Positions 6,615 to 6,690 of a DNA stretch of 6,690 nt are shown in pieces; the first letter of the stretch is position 1; each line of letters starts with the position of its first letter. Made by a program: the position numbers and the translations under genes. Below the pieces are notes generated by a model. It ran no database searches. It was not told where the DNA came from and was given only the letters and a program-made list of their open reading frames with translations. Origin of the DNA: an uncultured Acetatifactor sp. (GTDB lineage Bacteria; Bacillota; Clostridia; Lachnospirales; Lachnospiraceae); NCBI GenBank assembly GCA_947644185.1, contig CANRZC010000127.1:1-6690 (forward strand), in the 5' to 3' direction.

Positions 6615-6690
6615 TTATCCCCTTTCCAGGAGACAGTTTTTTGCCACATAAGGTGCAGTCTCCACAATATCCGATGCCTGGTCTCCAATC
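6615..6690 (-). CDS. 3' end of a minus-strand gene, possibly a Cof/HAD-type hydrolase (partial)
   Basis: The minus strand reads open from the right edge for 24 residues to a TAA (plus 6615-6617), including GDQASDIVETAPYVA. This resembles the C-terminal pattern of Cof-type HAD phosphatases, in which a glycine-asparagine turn is followed by a helix and then an ADYVT-like strand. The codons used (GAG, GTG, CTG, GCA) match the neighbouring genes. The other two minus frames are also open here, but their translations look less natural. The protein would stop slightly earlier than typical HAD enzymes, which usually continue with a short final helix. Only the last 76 bases are in the window, so both coding status and family are tentative. 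Confidence 0.4.
   Translation of the reverse strand, partial: IGDQASDIVETAPYVAKNCLLERG

Noticed and set aside
6587..6616. A/T-rich inverted repeat (AAATC..AAG with CTTGATTT) after the partial minus-strand gene
   Set aside because: The stem is weak and bulged and no T-run follows on the minus strand, so it cannot be called a terminator.
1..6690. Mobile elements, CRISPR arrays, tRNA or rRNA genes, defence or biosynthetic clusters
   Set aside because: No transposase, integrase, phage gene, spaced direct repeats or structured RNA gene was seen on either strand. The gene content is housekeeping in character.

Overview
The window looks like chromosomal DNA from a Gram-positive anaerobe of the Clostridia, most likely Lachnospiraceae. 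This rests on moderate GC content, frequent AGG/AGA arginine codons, strong GGAG-type ribosome binding sites, and the flavour of the proteins (an RsmF-type methyltransferase starting MLPEAFLERM, an OmpR-type regulator, a DUF4173/DUF4153-like membrane protein). The taxon is an inference from style; no marker gene is present.

Layout. Positions 1-1092 (+) hold the 3' end of a two-component system: the ATPase end of a sensor histidine kinase, then an intact OmpR/PhoB-type response regulator. The kinase reading frame appears broken close to the left edge. Positions 1093-1263 are non-coding and contain two inverted repeats that could form alternative RNA structures. Positions 1264-4752 (+) hold three co-directional genes with gaps of about 80 bases: an RsmF-type rRNA cytosine-5 methyltransferase, an RluA-family pseudouridine synthase, and an AI-2E/YtvI-type polytopic membrane protein. 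A clear hairpin-plus-T-tract terminator overlaps the last stop codon. On the minus strand, 4787-6472 encodes a 561-residue DUF4173/DUF4153-like membrane protein converging on that terminator. It has a good sigma-A promoter just upstream. The last 76 bases probably carry the 3' end of another minus-strand gene, possibly a HAD-type hydrolase.

How they fit together. The methyltransferase and pseudouridine synthase both modify RNA bases and may be co-transcribed, with the membrane protein as a possible third member. The two-component pair is separate, and its target genes are not visible here. I see no mobile element, CRISPR array, tRNA, rRNA or recognised defence system. The window reads as ordinary core-type chromosome; the points most worth checking are the apparent kinase frameshift and the paired stem-loops at 1112-1197.
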